The position numbers and the translations under genes are program-made. Under the pieces are notes generated by a model. That model was given only the letters and a program-made list of their open reading frames with translations, ran no database searches and had not been told where the DNA came from. 42,432 nucleotides of DNA. Source: Fidelibacterota bacterium. Its GTDB lineage: Bacteria; Fidelibacterota; Marinisomatia; Marinisomatales; TCS55. The DNA is taken from NCBI GenBank assembly GCA_014239505.1, contig JAAZYT010000100.1, positions 1 through 42,432 on the forward strand, given 5' to 3'. Below are positions 16,428 to 25,863 of the stretch, in pieces; position 1 is the stretch's first letter; every line of letters begins with the position of its first letter.

Positions 16428-17734
16428 ATTTTTTGAATATTAACTGCAAACATTCCATCAACTTTATCGTTTGGAGGAAATATCTCCAAACATTTATTAT
16501 TATTAATCCATTCTTTTGGTATAAGATTATTTTGAGACTTAATTATAAAATTATCATTTAATTCAAGGAATGAGCTTACAACATCCCAATTTTCTTCTTT
16601 TTCTAATGAGCATGTAGCATAAACTATAGTTCCTTTTGGCTTAAGATATTTTGACATATTATTTAATATATTTGTTTGTATTATATTCATATTATCAAAA
16701 TCTGAAACTTTACGCCTCCATCGAATATCTGGTCTTCGAGCGATAACACCTGTCCCTGTACAAGGTGCGTCAATAAGTATACGATCTGCCATGGGAAACT
16801 CATCTACTGAAGCATCTTTTTGTAACCATTTAATTGGCAACTTCAAATCGGTTGCTCTAGTCCTACCTTTCAACAATCTTCTTGAACTAATGTCGGAAGC
16901 AAATAAATGACCATCACCATTCATTCTTTCAAAAATATAGTTTGTTTTAGTACCTGGAGCAGCACAAACATCAAGTATTGTCTCACCTTTTTGTGGGTCT
17001 AATAATTCAACAACTGCACCTGATGCTCTATCTTGAAAATTAATCATACCAACCTTAAATAGTTCACTTTTTAAGAGTTTTCCAACACCTGATTTAACCC
17101 TAATAAATTTATTAGACTCAGGGCTCTTTTCCCAATTGACTCCTAATTTTTCAATCATGTTTAATATTAATTCTAACTCAAATTGCGATGTATTTAGCCT
17201 GACATCTATATAAGGGGGAGAGTTAAAATAATCACAAAGAGTCAAAGTGTCTTCTTCATCAAACTGATCAACCCATCTTTCTATCATCCAATCAGGAAAT
17301 GAAAACCACTCACCGTGAGTTAAATTAATATTTCTTTTCTTTGAATCAATCTTAATTGCTTTTCTTAATAAGGCATTTACTAGCCCACCAAACTTATTAC
17401 TAATTATTGATTTAGCTAGTTCAACCCAAGAGTTAACAACTGCATGATTAGGAACTTCTGTATCCATAACAGCTTCATAATAACCTAACTTTAGAACTAA
17501 GTGCAAAGATGGATTTAATTTTTTTATTGGTTTATTTAAGTGTGAATTAATCCAATAATCTAGACGCCTTGACCAACGAACTACTTCATTAGTTAATACT
17601 AATGAACGATTAAGTTCATTCTGGGAAAGATTATTATTTTTATAATACTGATCTCTTACATATTTTAATCTATGATTTTTTTTATAAAAATTTTTTAAAA
17701 TTTTAAATGCATGATATCTTGCATCATATATCAT
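16424..17734 (-). CDS. rsmB: 16S rRNA m5C967 methyltransferase RsmB
   Basis: This SAM-dependent RNA cytosine-5 methyltransferase acts on C967 of 16S rRNA. The N-terminal NusB-like RNA-binding domain spans about residues 1-140. The catalytic Rossmann domain has motif I VCAAPGTKT at 256-264, motif IV DAPCTGTGVIARRPDIRW at 322-339 (Cys325) and motif VI YATCSLEKEEN with catalytic Cys375. At 436 residues it is the usual length, and both conserved cysteines of the m5C family are present. It overlaps fmt by ATGA, the classical fmt-rsmB pairing, and then the PASTA gene by ATGA. Confidence 0.94.
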   Translation of the reverse strand: MIYDARYHAFKILKNFYKKNHRLKYVRDQYYKNNNLSQNELNRSLVLTNEVVRWSRRLDYWINSHLNKPIKKLNPSLHLVLKLGYYEAVMDTEVPNHAVVNSWVELAKSIISNKFGGLVNALLRKAIKIDSKKRNINLTHGEWFSFPDWMIERWVDQFDEEDTLTLCDYFNSPPYIDVRLNTSQFELELILNMIEKLGVNWEKSPESNKFIRVKSGVGKLLKSELFKVGMINFQDRASGAVVELLDPQKGETILDVCAAPGTKTNYIFERMNGDGHLFASDISSRRLLKGRTRATDLKLPIKWLQKDASVDEFPMADRILIDAPCTGTGVIARRPDIRWRRKVSDFDNMNIIQTNILNNMSKYLKPKGTIVYATCSLEKEENWDVVSSFLELNDNFIIKSQNNLIPKEWINNNKCLEIFPPNDKVDGMFAVNIQKI

Positions 17735-18654
17735 GAGCTAATTGATATTTCTTGATTTTTTTGTATACCTTTTATCCATTCAGATGTTAACATTCTTTTT
17801 TTACCTTCAGCCTGTAAGGTAATTAATTCTAATAAACTATTTTTACATGAAACTACTAATCGTTGTTTATCAATAATAATTTGACCCGGTTCTTTAGTTG
17901 ATTTATTTGAAAAAACTTTTGATTTAAATATTTTTGTACGTTTATGATTGATTATTGTATAGGCTCCAGGATACGGTGAAAGTGCCCTAATTTGATTATG
18001 AATTGATTCAGCATTTTTTGTCCAATCAATTAAACAAAATGATTTTAAAATTTTGGGTGCTAATGAGACTTCAAGATTATTTTGAGCTACAGGTTTTTCA
18101 TTTTGTTCAATTTTTTTTATGGATTCTAAAACTAATTTTCCAGATATATTGGCCATTTTTTTAGATAATGTGCCAAAATCATCCTCTTTATTAATTGGAA
18201 TCTCTTTTTGAAGAAGTATTCCTCCAGTATCTACTTTTGGTTCAATAATAAATGTGCTTATTCCTGTTATTTTATCTCCATTTAATATAGCATGTTGAAT
18301 AGGGGCAGCTCCACGATACTTTGGCAATAAAGAAGTATGTAAATTGATTGCACCTAGTTTTGGAATAGATAAAATCGAATTAGATAGAATCCTAAATGCC
18401 ATAACAACAAAAAGATCTGGTTTTAATTCTTCTAATTTATTAATTATTTCTTTTTCATCTACTGACTTAAATCCTAGAAATGGAATATTCAAAGAATTTG
18501 CAAAATCTCCAACTGCAGTAAATTTTAATTTTTTACCACGTCCCATAGCTTTGGGTGCATTACTAACTACACTAATAATATCATGATTAGAATTATAAAG
18601 TGAATTAAGTAAAGGACAAGCGATAAGTGGATTACCCATAAAAACTATTTTCAT
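17731..18654 (-). CDS. fmt: Methionyl-tRNA formyltransferase
   Basis: This enzyme formylates initiator Met-tRNA using 10-formyltetrahydrofolate. The catalytic triad of the family is visible as Asn104 and His106 in NLHTSLLPKYRGAAPIQ and Asp142 in KVDTGG. The C-terminal OB-like domain follows. I start it at the ATG at 18654 instead of the in-frame TTG at 18657. An AAAGG (18663-18667) lies eight bases upstream, and the Rossmann strand MKIVFMGNP begins at once. It lies 41 bases downstream of def, its functional partner in N-formyl-Met handling, and overlaps rsmB. Confidence 0.95.
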   Translation of the reverse strand: MKIVFMGNPLIACPLLNSLYNSNHDIISVVSNAPKAMGRGKKLKFTAVGDFANSLNIPFLGFKSVDEKEIINKLEELKPDLFVVMAFRILSNSILSIPKLGAINLHTSLLPKYRGAAPIQHAILNGDKITGISTFIIEPKVDTGGILLQKEIPINKEDDFGTLSKKMANISGKLVLESIKKIEQNEKPVAQNNLEVSLAPKILKSFCLIDWTKNAESIHNQIRALSPYPGAYTIINHKRTKIFKSKVFSNKSTKEPGQIIIDKQRLVVSCKNSLLELITLQAEGKKRMLTSEWIKGIQKNQEISISS

Positions 18655-18695
18655 CAACTTAACCTTTAATTGGAGTTAAAAAATTTAAATCAAGT

Positions 18696-19238
18696 TTAAA
18701 GAACAAAGGCCTTTCTTTGTTTGGCTTTATCTAGAGATTCTTTTTTGATGGATTTCAATTCTTTGTCAATGCTGAATTTTGATGTTTTAGAAACACGGTC
18801 AATAATGAAAACACCATTTAAATGATCTACTTCATGTTGAATAGCACGAGATAATAATCCCTCAATTTCATTTGTATGAATTTTACCATCTATATCCTGA
18901 TATTTAAATATAATTTTTTCAGGTCTTTTCACATCTAAGCGCACATCTGGTATAGATAGACAACCCTCCTCAAACCACGATTCTCCAGAACTATCAATAA
19001 TTTGACCATTTATAAAAATGTGTATACTTTCACCTTCACCTTCAATATCTGAGATATCAATAATAAATAAATTAAGATCTACGCCAACTTGGTTAGCAGC
19101 AAGTCCTATACCATTCTCTTCATACATTGTATCAAACATATCATTAATTAATTTATTTAAACCCTTGAAGTCTTTCACTACCCTACATTTTTTTCTAAGA
19201 ATTGGGTCTCCATAATGTACAATATCCATTAATGCCAT
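18696..19238 (-). CDS. def: Peptide deformylase
   Basis: This metalloenzyme removes the formyl group from nascent proteins. All three motifs are intact: GIGLAANQ at residues 43-50, EGCLSIPD at 91-98 (metal-binding cysteine) and QHEVDHLNG at 134-142 (metal-binding histidines and catalytic glutamate). Its 180 residues are typical of type 1 enzymes. One small deviation is FINGQI where most family members have an INPEI-like strand. The ATG shares one base with the yajC stop (TAATG), so def is coupled to yajC; fmt follows. Confidence 0.96.
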   Translation of the reverse strand: MALMDIVHYGDPILRKKCRVVKDFKGLNKLINDMFDTMYEENGIGLAANQVGVDLNLFIIDISDIEGEGESIHIFINGQIIDSSGESWFEEGCLSIPDVRLDVKRPEKIIFKYQDIDGKIHTNEIEGLLSRAIQHEVDHLNGVFIIDRVSKTSKFSIDKELKSIKKESLDKAKQRKAFVL

Positions 19239-19588
19239 TACTGTTCTGCCTCAATTGCTTGGGTCTCAGAATCATTAACCTTATCACTCATTCCAGCAAT
19301 GGCGGAACGATTAATTGTCATAGATGTATTCTTATCTACTTTAATAATTACTGCTTTCTTTTCTTTACCCTTGAAACCACTGATCGACCCATGAATACCA
19401 CCTATAGTTATAACATTATCACCTTTTTTTAAATCATTTAACATATTTTGTTTTTCTTTTTGTCGTTTTGCTTGTGGTCTAATCATAAGGAAATACATTA
19501 TACCCAAAATTAATATAAATGGTAAATATGCCATTAATCCACTCCCAGACGAACCTTGGCCGCTAGCAAATAAAAAATTAAAATTCAA
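19238..19588 (-). CDS. yajC: Preprotein translocase subunit YajC
   Basis: This is a small single-pass membrane partner of SecDF, 116 residues. The transmembrane segment (about residues 18-36, MAYLPFILILGIMYFLMIRPQ) is followed by the hallmark RPQAKRQKE and the soluble domain motif LKKGDNVITIGGIHGSI. The tail is acidic. Translation starts at a TTG (19588-19586). A strong AAAGGAG sits six bases upstream and no ATG precedes the membrane helix except the one inside it. Gene order yajC-def-fmt-rsmB groups secretion and translation functions. secD/secF are not adjacent here. Confidence 0.94.
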   Translation of the reverse strand: MNFNFLFASGQGSSGSGLMAYLPFILILGIMYFLMIRPQAKRQKEKQNMLNDLKKGDNVITIGGIHGSISGFKGKEKKAVIIKVDKNTSMTINRSAIAGMSDKVNDSETQAIEAEQ

Positions 19589-19594
19589 TTTTCA

Positions 19595-19601
19595 CTCCTT
19601 T
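19595..19601 (-). promoter_or_regulatory. Strong ribosome-binding site deciding the yajC TTG start
   Basis: The minus strand reads AAAGGAG, six bases before a TTG codon. It is the clearest Shine-Dalgarno sequence I found in a window where many starts have none, and it fixes the yajC start at TTG. Confidence 0.8.
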
Positions 19602-19644
19602 GTTAAGTATATAAATTACCTAGAATAAGTAATTATTTATAATA

Positions 19645-20811
19645 TTAACCAACTTTCTTTAAACGAATTTCAAAGGTACTACCAATACCTTTTTCACTTT
19701 GAATTACTTTAATTTCACCATGATGAATTTCTTTAACTATTCTGTTAACTAAAGATAACCCTAGACCCCATCCACGGGTTTTAGTACTAAAACCAGGTCG
19801 AAAAATATTCTTCCAGTCTTTTTTATCAATTCCAATTCCGTTATCGATTATATGTATTAAACCAAATTGTTTATTAGTTAAAACATTTATTATAATCTTA
19901 CCTTCTTCATTTTTTATAGAGTCAATACCATTTTTAATTATATTCTCAATGGCCCAACCCAACAAAGTAATATTACCTTCAATATATATATCTTCAACAT
20001 CTTTAATATCTATATTAATATTATTACCTAAAGATGGAAGCCTTTTTTTTATATATGCTACTTGCTCATTAACTAAATTTTTTAAAGATATTTTTTCTAA
20101 AGAAGTCTCCGAACCAATTTTACTAAATCTATCACTTATCTGATTTAACCTTTCAAGATCTAATTCCATTTCTTTAATCACAATTAAAGATTCATCCGGA
20201 TTTGATTTTATCCTATCAGTCCATCCCATGAGGGCTGAAACAGGTGTTCCAAGTTGGTGCGCTGTTTCCCTTGCCATACCTACCCAAATATTTCTCTTTT
20301 CACTATTTCTTATTGAATTAAATCCAATAAAACCTAAACCAACAAATAAACTAACGGTTAAAATTTCAAGATAAGGCAACCACATAAGTTTTTTAATTAA
20401 ATCAGAGTTTCCATAATGTAAATATCCTAAAGTGTGAAGTTTATTTAATTTATTTTCAGTATAAATAATTGGAATTGGTTTATTTTGTTTATCCATTGAT
20501 TCCATATTTTTTATTAAATCTTCATTGTTTAATTCTTTATCTAAATTCCGTGAATATTGTGGCTCCTTTTGAGCGTTTGAATAAATTATTGGGAACTGGA
20601 CTTTTTTTATAATTTCATCAAAAACAAAGTTCAAGTTTGTATCAGATGGTTCATTTACAGTTTTAGCAATTATTTGTGAGTAGACTTTTACAATATCTCT
20701 ATTGTCGTCTCTTAACCTATTTACTAGCGAATTAGAATAGAATAAAAGACCAGTGATTAATATAATCCCAATGAAAAATAAGCTGAATTTTATACTACTA
20801 CTGCTTTGCAT
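19645..20811 (-). CDS. Orphan membrane sensor histidine kinase
   Basis: This is an inner-membrane two-component kinase. Two membrane helices (about residues 8-26 and 144-164 from the ATG) flank a periplasmic sensor of about 115 residues. No HAMP domain is obvious. The phosphorylation site is in ARETAHQLGTPVSALMGW (His about 185). The ATPase shows the N box ENIIKNGIDSI, G1 DNGIGID and G2 GWGLGLSL. The HQLGTP form of the H box is common in FCB-group kinases. I start it at ATG 20811; a TTG at 20823 would overlap the upstream stop as TTGA and is a credible alternative. No response regulator is encoded in the window, so its partner is elsewhere. It ends the glycan cluster run. Confidence 0.88.
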   Translation of the reverse strand: MQSSSSIKFSLFFIGIILITGLLFYSNSLVNRLRDDNRDIVKVYSQIIAKTVNEPSDTNLNFVFDEIIKKVQFPIIYSNAQKEPQYSRNLDKELNNEDLIKNMESMDKQNKPIPIIYTENKLNKLHTLGYLHYGNSDLIKKLMWLPYLEILTVSLFVGLGFIGFNSIRNSEKRNIWVGMARETAHQLGTPVSALMGWTDRIKSNPDESLIVIKEMELDLERLNQISDRFSKIGSETSLEKISLKNLVNEQVAYIKKRLPSLGNNINIDIKDVEDIYIEGNITLLGWAIENIIKNGIDSIKNEEGKIIINVLTNKQFGLIHIIDNGIGIDKKDWKNIFRPGFSTKTRGWGLGLSLVNRIVKEIHHGEIKVIQSEKGIGSTFEIRLKKVG

Positions 20812-20819
20812 ATTTTTCG

Positions 20820-23168
20820 TCAACTTTTTCGTTTATAATAACCAAACCCAATAAGAAATAAAGTACTAGCAAATGATATAAGTGAAATAATTAATCCATT
20901 ATTAAATGAGGCTTTATCAAACTTAAAAGTGATACTATTATTTCCAGCTGGTAATGACAATCCTCTTAAAACACCATTTGTTTTTATTGTTTCAACAGAT
21001 TCACCATTAATTAATGCTTTCCATCTTTTTGGATAATATACTTCACTCAACACTAGAAATTGATTTCCTTTAGATTCAGTTTGAATATTGATTTCATGTA
21101 ACTTTGTTTCAATTTTATTTATTGAGGCTTCTTTTCCGGATGGCGGTTTTACCAATTGTGAAGTAAGTGCATATTTAGATGGATCAAATGAATCATCTAA
21201 AATTTCTTTAAATATTTTATCATCTTCTAATGTTTTAACATTATCAACAAACCAAGCACGTGGTAAATTGTCAGTAAGTTGATATACATTCACAGGTTGA
21301 AAACCTCTGGTAGCTTTTAAATTTCCAGTTTTTACAAGTGTTAACTCAGGGTGATTTATAGCTTGTGCTGCAATTAGATATTTTACGTTCATCATCCTAA
21401 GTAAAGGTAAATGAGCACCATTCCTAGTTTTTGTTAAAAAATTATTATACGAACGTAGCTTTGCTGGATGATAGCCACCCATAGATTCAATCTTAAAGGC
21501 TGCAAATCTTGATTCACCAAAAAGGTTTCCAACAGGATAAATCCTAAAATCATTTTTGTCTGTTTTTATAAATTGAATGATTTCATCTTTCTCAAAGAAA
21601 CGCTTTACTACATTATTGGATATTAATTGAGAAGCACGACCGCTACTCTTGGATGGATCAATTATTTTATAATTAACAATACAAATATCAATAATCCCAG
21701 CAATTAGAATCAAACTACACATAATTTGTTTACTAATTCTTCTTTGAATCCATAACCATATAACAATCAATAATGATGCAATAAAAAATATCATTAACCA
21801 AATATCATTTTCCCATAAACGCCAACGAATATTATTAATAATCTGTGCTGTCTGTGCATCTTGAACTCTGGGAGGAGGAAAACTCTGACGAATAAATTCT
21901 TCTATAGAGGACCCACCTAAAATCATTAACAAAAAAATAACACTTCCAAAGCCTACAAAGCCCCAGAACCATTTTGGTATATATTTATCTTTAATATTTG
22001 CAACCGATTCAAATCCAAAAGCTGCTAAAACTGCTATGTTAAATTGTAATAAAATTAAAATCATATGTGGGACACGAAATTTATTAAAATATGGAAAAAT
22101 ATTAAAAAATAAGTTATAAACTAGACTAAAATGCTTTCCAAATGATATTAAGAGCGCTAAGCAAGAAGTAGTGATTAAGAACCAATGAATAAAGTCCCTT
22201 TTTTCAAATAAACCTATAATTGCTAATACTAATATTATAATTCCCATATAATTTGGGTAATCAGTAAATGGCATTAACCCCCAATACACTTGTCCTCCAA
22301 AACCAAATGCTGAAGGAATTAAAAATGTGAGCATTTCTTTTGGATGAAAAGACCAACCTGTAGCATAATTATAATCTGCGCCACCAGTCTGAGAACCTCC
22401 ACGAATTGAAAAAGGAGTATAATCCATCGCTGGTAGGTAAATTAATAAGGATAAACCAATTGCTAGAAGGCATGCAATTGAAAATAGACTAAATGAATGA
22501 ATTAAATATTTTTTATCTGGTTCTTCTCTAAATCTTTTAATTAAAATTAGTAATGAGTAAGCACCAATTAGCATCCATGTATAATAAGCAATTTGCGCGT
22601 GTGCTCTTTGAAGCTGAAATCCCATAAGAATAGCCAAAAAACCGGTGTCTATTATATTAGGATTTTCCCAAAGCTTAACTGTAAACCAAAAAATCCATGG
22701 AATATATGCTGCCGTCATCATTTGACTTCCATGCCCATGAACTACCATAACCGTCATATAAGGTGTAAGCATAAAACCAACTGATCCTAAAATTGATGAT
22801 AAATAATTAATCTTAAAGTGTCTTAATAATAAGAAACACCCAAGACCAGCAAATAGGAGATGAAGCATTTGGATCATCATTCCTGGTAACATAAATAATT
22901 TAAATAGATGTTCAGGAAAATAGAGTTTTGATATATGTGAAAAAGCTTCTGCTGAAGGCATTCCACTGAAAATCCAGGGCTGCCATTGTGGAAATTCACC
23001 TGATTGATCTGAATAATCATTTAATGCAATACCAACTGCTTTTGGACTTAAAGTATCAGGAGAACCAAATGATTTTCCAGAAAAAATAACTTGATTAAAA
23101 AGAGTCATAATCAATATCATCATAAAAACTGATGCAAATAGTGTTTTAGACTTTAAGTTTATTTTCAT
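20820..23168 (-). CDS. YfhO-family membrane protein (GT-C-like)
   Basis: This large polytopic protein (782 residues, about 12-13 helices) belongs to the YfhO family. Those proteins resemble GT-C glycosyltransferases and in Gram-positives act in lipoteichoic acid glycosylation. The N-terminal periplasmic loop carries FSGKSFGSPDTLSPKAVG and QWQPWIFSGMPSAE, with acidic residues where GT-C enzymes place catalytic aspartates. A C-terminal soluble domain follows the helices (about 520-755), then one last helix. It is coupled by ATGA to a flippase and lies in the glycosyltransferase cluster. A sugar transfer from a polyprenyl-phosphate donor on the periplasmic side is therefore inferred. Confidence 0.8.
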   Translation of the reverse strand: MKINLKSKTLFASVFMMILIMTLFNQVIFSGKSFGSPDTLSPKAVGIALNDYSDQSGEFPQWQPWIFSGMPSAEAFSHISKLYFPEHLFKLFMLPGMMIQMLHLLFAGLGCFLLLRHFKINYLSSILGSVGFMLTPYMTVMVVHGHGSQMMTAAYIPWIFWFTVKLWENPNIIDTGFLAILMGFQLQRAHAQIAYYTWMLIGAYSLLILIKRFREEPDKKYLIHSFSLFSIACLLAIGLSLLIYLPAMDYTPFSIRGGSQTGGADYNYATGWSFHPKEMLTFLIPSAFGFGGQVYWGLMPFTDYPNYMGIIILVLAIIGLFEKRDFIHWFLITTSCLALLISFGKHFSLVYNLFFNIFPYFNKFRVPHMILILLQFNIAVLAAFGFESVANIKDKYIPKWFWGFVGFGSVIFLLMILGGSSIEEFIRQSFPPPRVQDAQTAQIINNIRWRLWENDIWLMIFFIASLLIVIWLWIQRRISKQIMCSLILIAGIIDICIVNYKIIDPSKSSGRASQLISNNVVKRFFEKDEIIQFIKTDKNDFRIYPVGNLFGESRFAAFKIESMGGYHPAKLRSYNNFLTKTRNGAHLPLLRMMNVKYLIAAQAINHPELTLVKTGNLKATRGFQPVNVYQLTDNLPRAWFVDNVKTLEDDKIFKEILDDSFDPSKYALTSQLVKPPSGKEASINKIETKLHEINIQTESKGNQFLVLSEVYYPKRWKALINGESVETIKTNGVLRGLSLPAGNNSITFKFDKASFNNGLIISLISFASTLFLIGFGYYKRKS

Positions 23169-24667
23169 TTTTTATTTAAAATACCTTTTAAAAAATTTAA
23201 CCCTTTTAAAATATCTTTATCTTCTTCTTCTAGTCTTAATAAAAATAGAAAAAAACCAAAAACAAAGATTGAAGTAAAAACTGCAATAGAAAGAGTAATA
23301 AATACATTGTATTCTATTATTGAAGATTTAATTAAAATCAATAAACTATAGCAAACTAATCCAGATAATAGTGGTTTAATTAATTTAAGATTTAGAAAAT
23401 TAATTTTTAATATAAAATAGACTTCTATTACTCTAAGTATTCCAACGAATGATAAAGAAGCTAAAGTAGCAATAGCTGCTCCTAAAACTCCATAAATTGG
23501 GATGAGCCAAATATTTAAACAAAAATTCAAAACAAATGTAACAATAGAATTATATAAAACTAATTTAGTGTGTCCAGACATACTCAATGTCGGACCAGCT
23601 GCACCAAAAATAGCTTGCGTAAATGTAGCAATAGTTAATAAAACCAAGATTTGACTACTTTTTGCATATTCAGCACCAAAAAGCAATAAAACTTTTTCTG
23701 GAAATAAAATAAATATAGCAGAAATTGGTATAGAAAATATTAAAAGCCAACGACTAACTAATTGATATGTATTAGCTAGTTTATCTTTATCTCCTTGACT
23801 ATGAAATTGAGAAACCAAGGGTGCATAGATACTTAAAAAAGATAATAAAAGTGCTTGAAGTAATCCTGCTGTTCTTGCAGCAGGATGATAAAGACCAACT
23901 GTTATAGGATCTGTAAAATAACCAAGCATTAATATATCCATCCAATGCATTAAAGTTTGAAGTATTGTTACAAACATGAGCGGATAAGAGAATTTTAATA
24001 ACTCATAATTAATTTGACTGTTAATAATTTGAGAGTTTTTTAAACCAGAAACATTTTTTAAAACCATAACCATCACAATAAATCCAATAATTCCTGTAGC
24101 CAAAATTGGAATCATTATAGTGTATTTTTTAGAAATGAACCAGTAACATAGGGTCATTGTTAATAACAATACTGTTGGATTCAAAAATTGAGTAACAATA
24201 GTTTTATATTTAAGACGTTTAAAACCTTGAGTGGCAAAAGCAGAAATTATAGTTAACGAGTTAAAAGGTATAGCAATAGCAAAAATAATTAGCACCGATT
24301 TAAGTATTGGCTGTCCACTAAAATAATTATCAATAATTGTACCAGAAGAAATGATTAATACAATCATAATTGCTAAAGAAAAAATAGCAGTCATTTTAAA
24401 GGCTGAACTTATAAGCAAATTAATCTTTTCTTTATCAACCTTTGGATTTAGTCTACTTACAAATCTCATTATACCTGTTTCTAAACCCATTTTTGCAAAA
24501 ACTTCTGAAATGAGCATAATTGAATTAGCTATAGAGTAAATACCAAGGAATTCTGGTCCTACCCAACGTGCTAATAATGCGGTATATAAATAACGGTTTA
24601 AATTGCCATATAATAAACCTGTAAAAGTAATAGATGATTCTTTAGCAACTTTTTTTGCTATGTTCAT
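23165..24667 (-). CDS. Polysaccharide flippase (Wzx/MOP superfamily)
   Basis: This integral membrane protein of 500 residues has about 14 hydrophobic helices and the layout of O-antigen/lipid-linked oligosaccharide flippases. Family features are the N-terminal AKKVAKESSITFTGLLYGNLNRYLYT-type amphipathic entry helix, the RWVGPEFLGIYSIANSI helix, and the mid-protein HPAARTAGLLQALLLSFLSIYAPL. It would move a lipid-linked glycan across the inner membrane. It overlaps both the GT4 gene upstream and the YfhO gene downstream by ATGA. I see no O-antigen polymerase or ligase nearby, so the product is not defined. Confidence 0.88.
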   Translation of the reverse strand: MNIAKKVAKESSITFTGLLYGNLNRYLYTALLARWVGPEFLGIYSIANSIMLISEVFAKMGLETGIMRFVSRLNPKVDKEKINLLISSAFKMTAIFSLAIMIVLIISSGTIIDNYFSGQPILKSVLIIFAIAIPFNSLTIISAFATQGFKRLKYKTIVTQFLNPTVLLLTMTLCYWFISKKYTIMIPILATGIIGFIVMVMVLKNVSGLKNSQIINSQINYELLKFSYPLMFVTILQTLMHWMDILMLGYFTDPITVGLYHPAARTAGLLQALLLSFLSIYAPLVSQFHSQGDKDKLANTYQLVSRWLLIFSIPISAIFILFPEKVLLLFGAEYAKSSQILVLLTIATFTQAIFGAAGPTLSMSGHTKLVLYNSIVTFVLNFCLNIWLIPIYGVLGAAIATLASLSFVGILRVIEVYFILKINFLNLKLIKPLLSGLVCYSLLILIKSSIIEYNVFITLSIAVFTSIFVFGFFLFLLRLEEEDKDILKGLNFLKGILNKK

Positions 24668-25857
24668 ATTTTAACAATTGATTTATAAAGTGTTTGAAAT
24701 TTTTCAGTTATTATTTGTTCTGAGAATAAAGAATTAACTTCATTTTTACCATATTCTCCCATTTTAATAAGTGTTTTTTGATCATTCATTAATTCATTTA
24801 TTTCTTTAGCAAAATAATTTATTTCACTTTTTACTAAACCAGCATCCTTATTTACATTTATTCCTTCTCCTCCAATACTAGTGGTTATTACAGGAGTACC
24901 ACAACTTAATGAATGGGGAATTTTCATTTTCAAACCAGATCCAATATTTATTGGAGCAACCATAAGCATTTGAGATGCAAGGAATGAATCAATATCATCA
25001 ATAAAACCAAGATAGTTTATTTTATCATAGATACTTATTTTAGAGACTATATTATTTGGCAACCCTTTACCTGCAATGTTAAATGTAATTTTTTTATCTA
25101 AATTTGGGAAAATTGAATCTATAAATATTTCAATTGCATTTATATTAGGTTCTCGATTGAAAGAGCCTATAAAACAAATAGAGTTTTCAACTTTATTTGA
25201 ACGTGATTTTTCTATTTTTTTTATCTGCGGAGGAATTATATGTATATCTTTATTACATCCTAATTTTAAAAGGTAATGTTTATCCTCTTCTGTCAATACA
25301 ACTACACTATCGAATTTGTTTGCTATGTTTGATTCGACTTTTTTTGCTAATTGAAACAATCTTTTATTTGATTTATTTCCTACCAATGCACCCGATTCGT
25401 ACATTTTTGTTGAAACATCATGAAAAACAATTAATGATTTAGTATGATCAAATAAATTAGTGTAATGATGCATTACATTGTATTCTACTTGAATTAAATC
25501 AAAAGAATTTGAGCTAGTAAGCTTTGCAATTAATTCATTCATTGCTGCTTTATAATATTTAGCAATAAAGAAAGGTTCCTTACCTAGAATGTAAGAAATC
25601 ACTGGTTTAATATTTCTAAATCCAGATAGAATCTTACCAGAAATAGATTTTTGATTTCTTGGATATTTTATGGTGTGTACATCAATGCCAAGTGAGGAGA
25701 GTTTTTGAGACATTTGATTTTCATATTGATCAATAAATGAAGCTATTGTTATCTTGTTGAATTTTGATAAAGCTCTAACATTTCTATAAATCAGTTGAGC
25801 TCCTGCATGCCCACTAGTTTCTGATGGAAGATATGGTGTTATAAATAGAATATTCAA
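24664..25857 (-). CDS. Glycosyltransferase family 4 protein, TTG start
   Basis: This is a cytoplasmic-face GT-B glycosyltransferase of 397 residues. The N-terminal NILFITPYLPSETSGHAGAQ forms the acceptor domain start. The C-terminal nucleotide-sugar domain has SICFIGSFNREPN and GSGLKMKIPHSLSCGTPVI, then TTSIGGEGIN, as in GT4 enzymes. The start must be TTG at 25857. The in-frame stop lies three codons upstream, and no ATG occurs before the first conserved strand. The stop of the CDP-alcohol phosphotransferase is only six bases upstream, and there is no Shine-Dalgarno sequence. Donor and acceptor sugars cannot be inferred. Confidence 0.87.
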   Translation of the reverse strand: MNILFITPYLPSETSGHAGAQLIYRNVRALSKFNKITIASFIDQYENQMSQKLSSLGIDVHTIKYPRNQKSISGKILSGFRNIKPVISYILGKEPFFIAKYYKAAMNELIAKLTSSNSFDLIQVEYNVMHHYTNLFDHTKSLIVFHDVSTKMYESGALVGNKSNKRLFQLAKKVESNIANKFDSVVVLTEEDKHYLLKLGCNKDIHIIPPQIKKIEKSRSNKVENSICFIGSFNREPNINAIEIFIDSIFPNLDKKITFNIAGKGLPNNIVSKISIYDKINYLGFIDDIDSFLASQMLMVAPINIGSGLKMKIPHSLSCGTPVITTSIGGEGINVNKDAGLVKSEINYFAKEINELMNDQKTLIKMGEYGKNEVNSLFSEQIITEKFQTLYKSIVKI

Positions 25858-25863
25858 AACAAA

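Noticed and set aside
19614..19634. Hairpin AATTAC/GTAATT between the kinase and yajC genes
   Set aside because: The stem is six mostly A-T pairs with no adjacent T tract of note, too weak to call a terminator.
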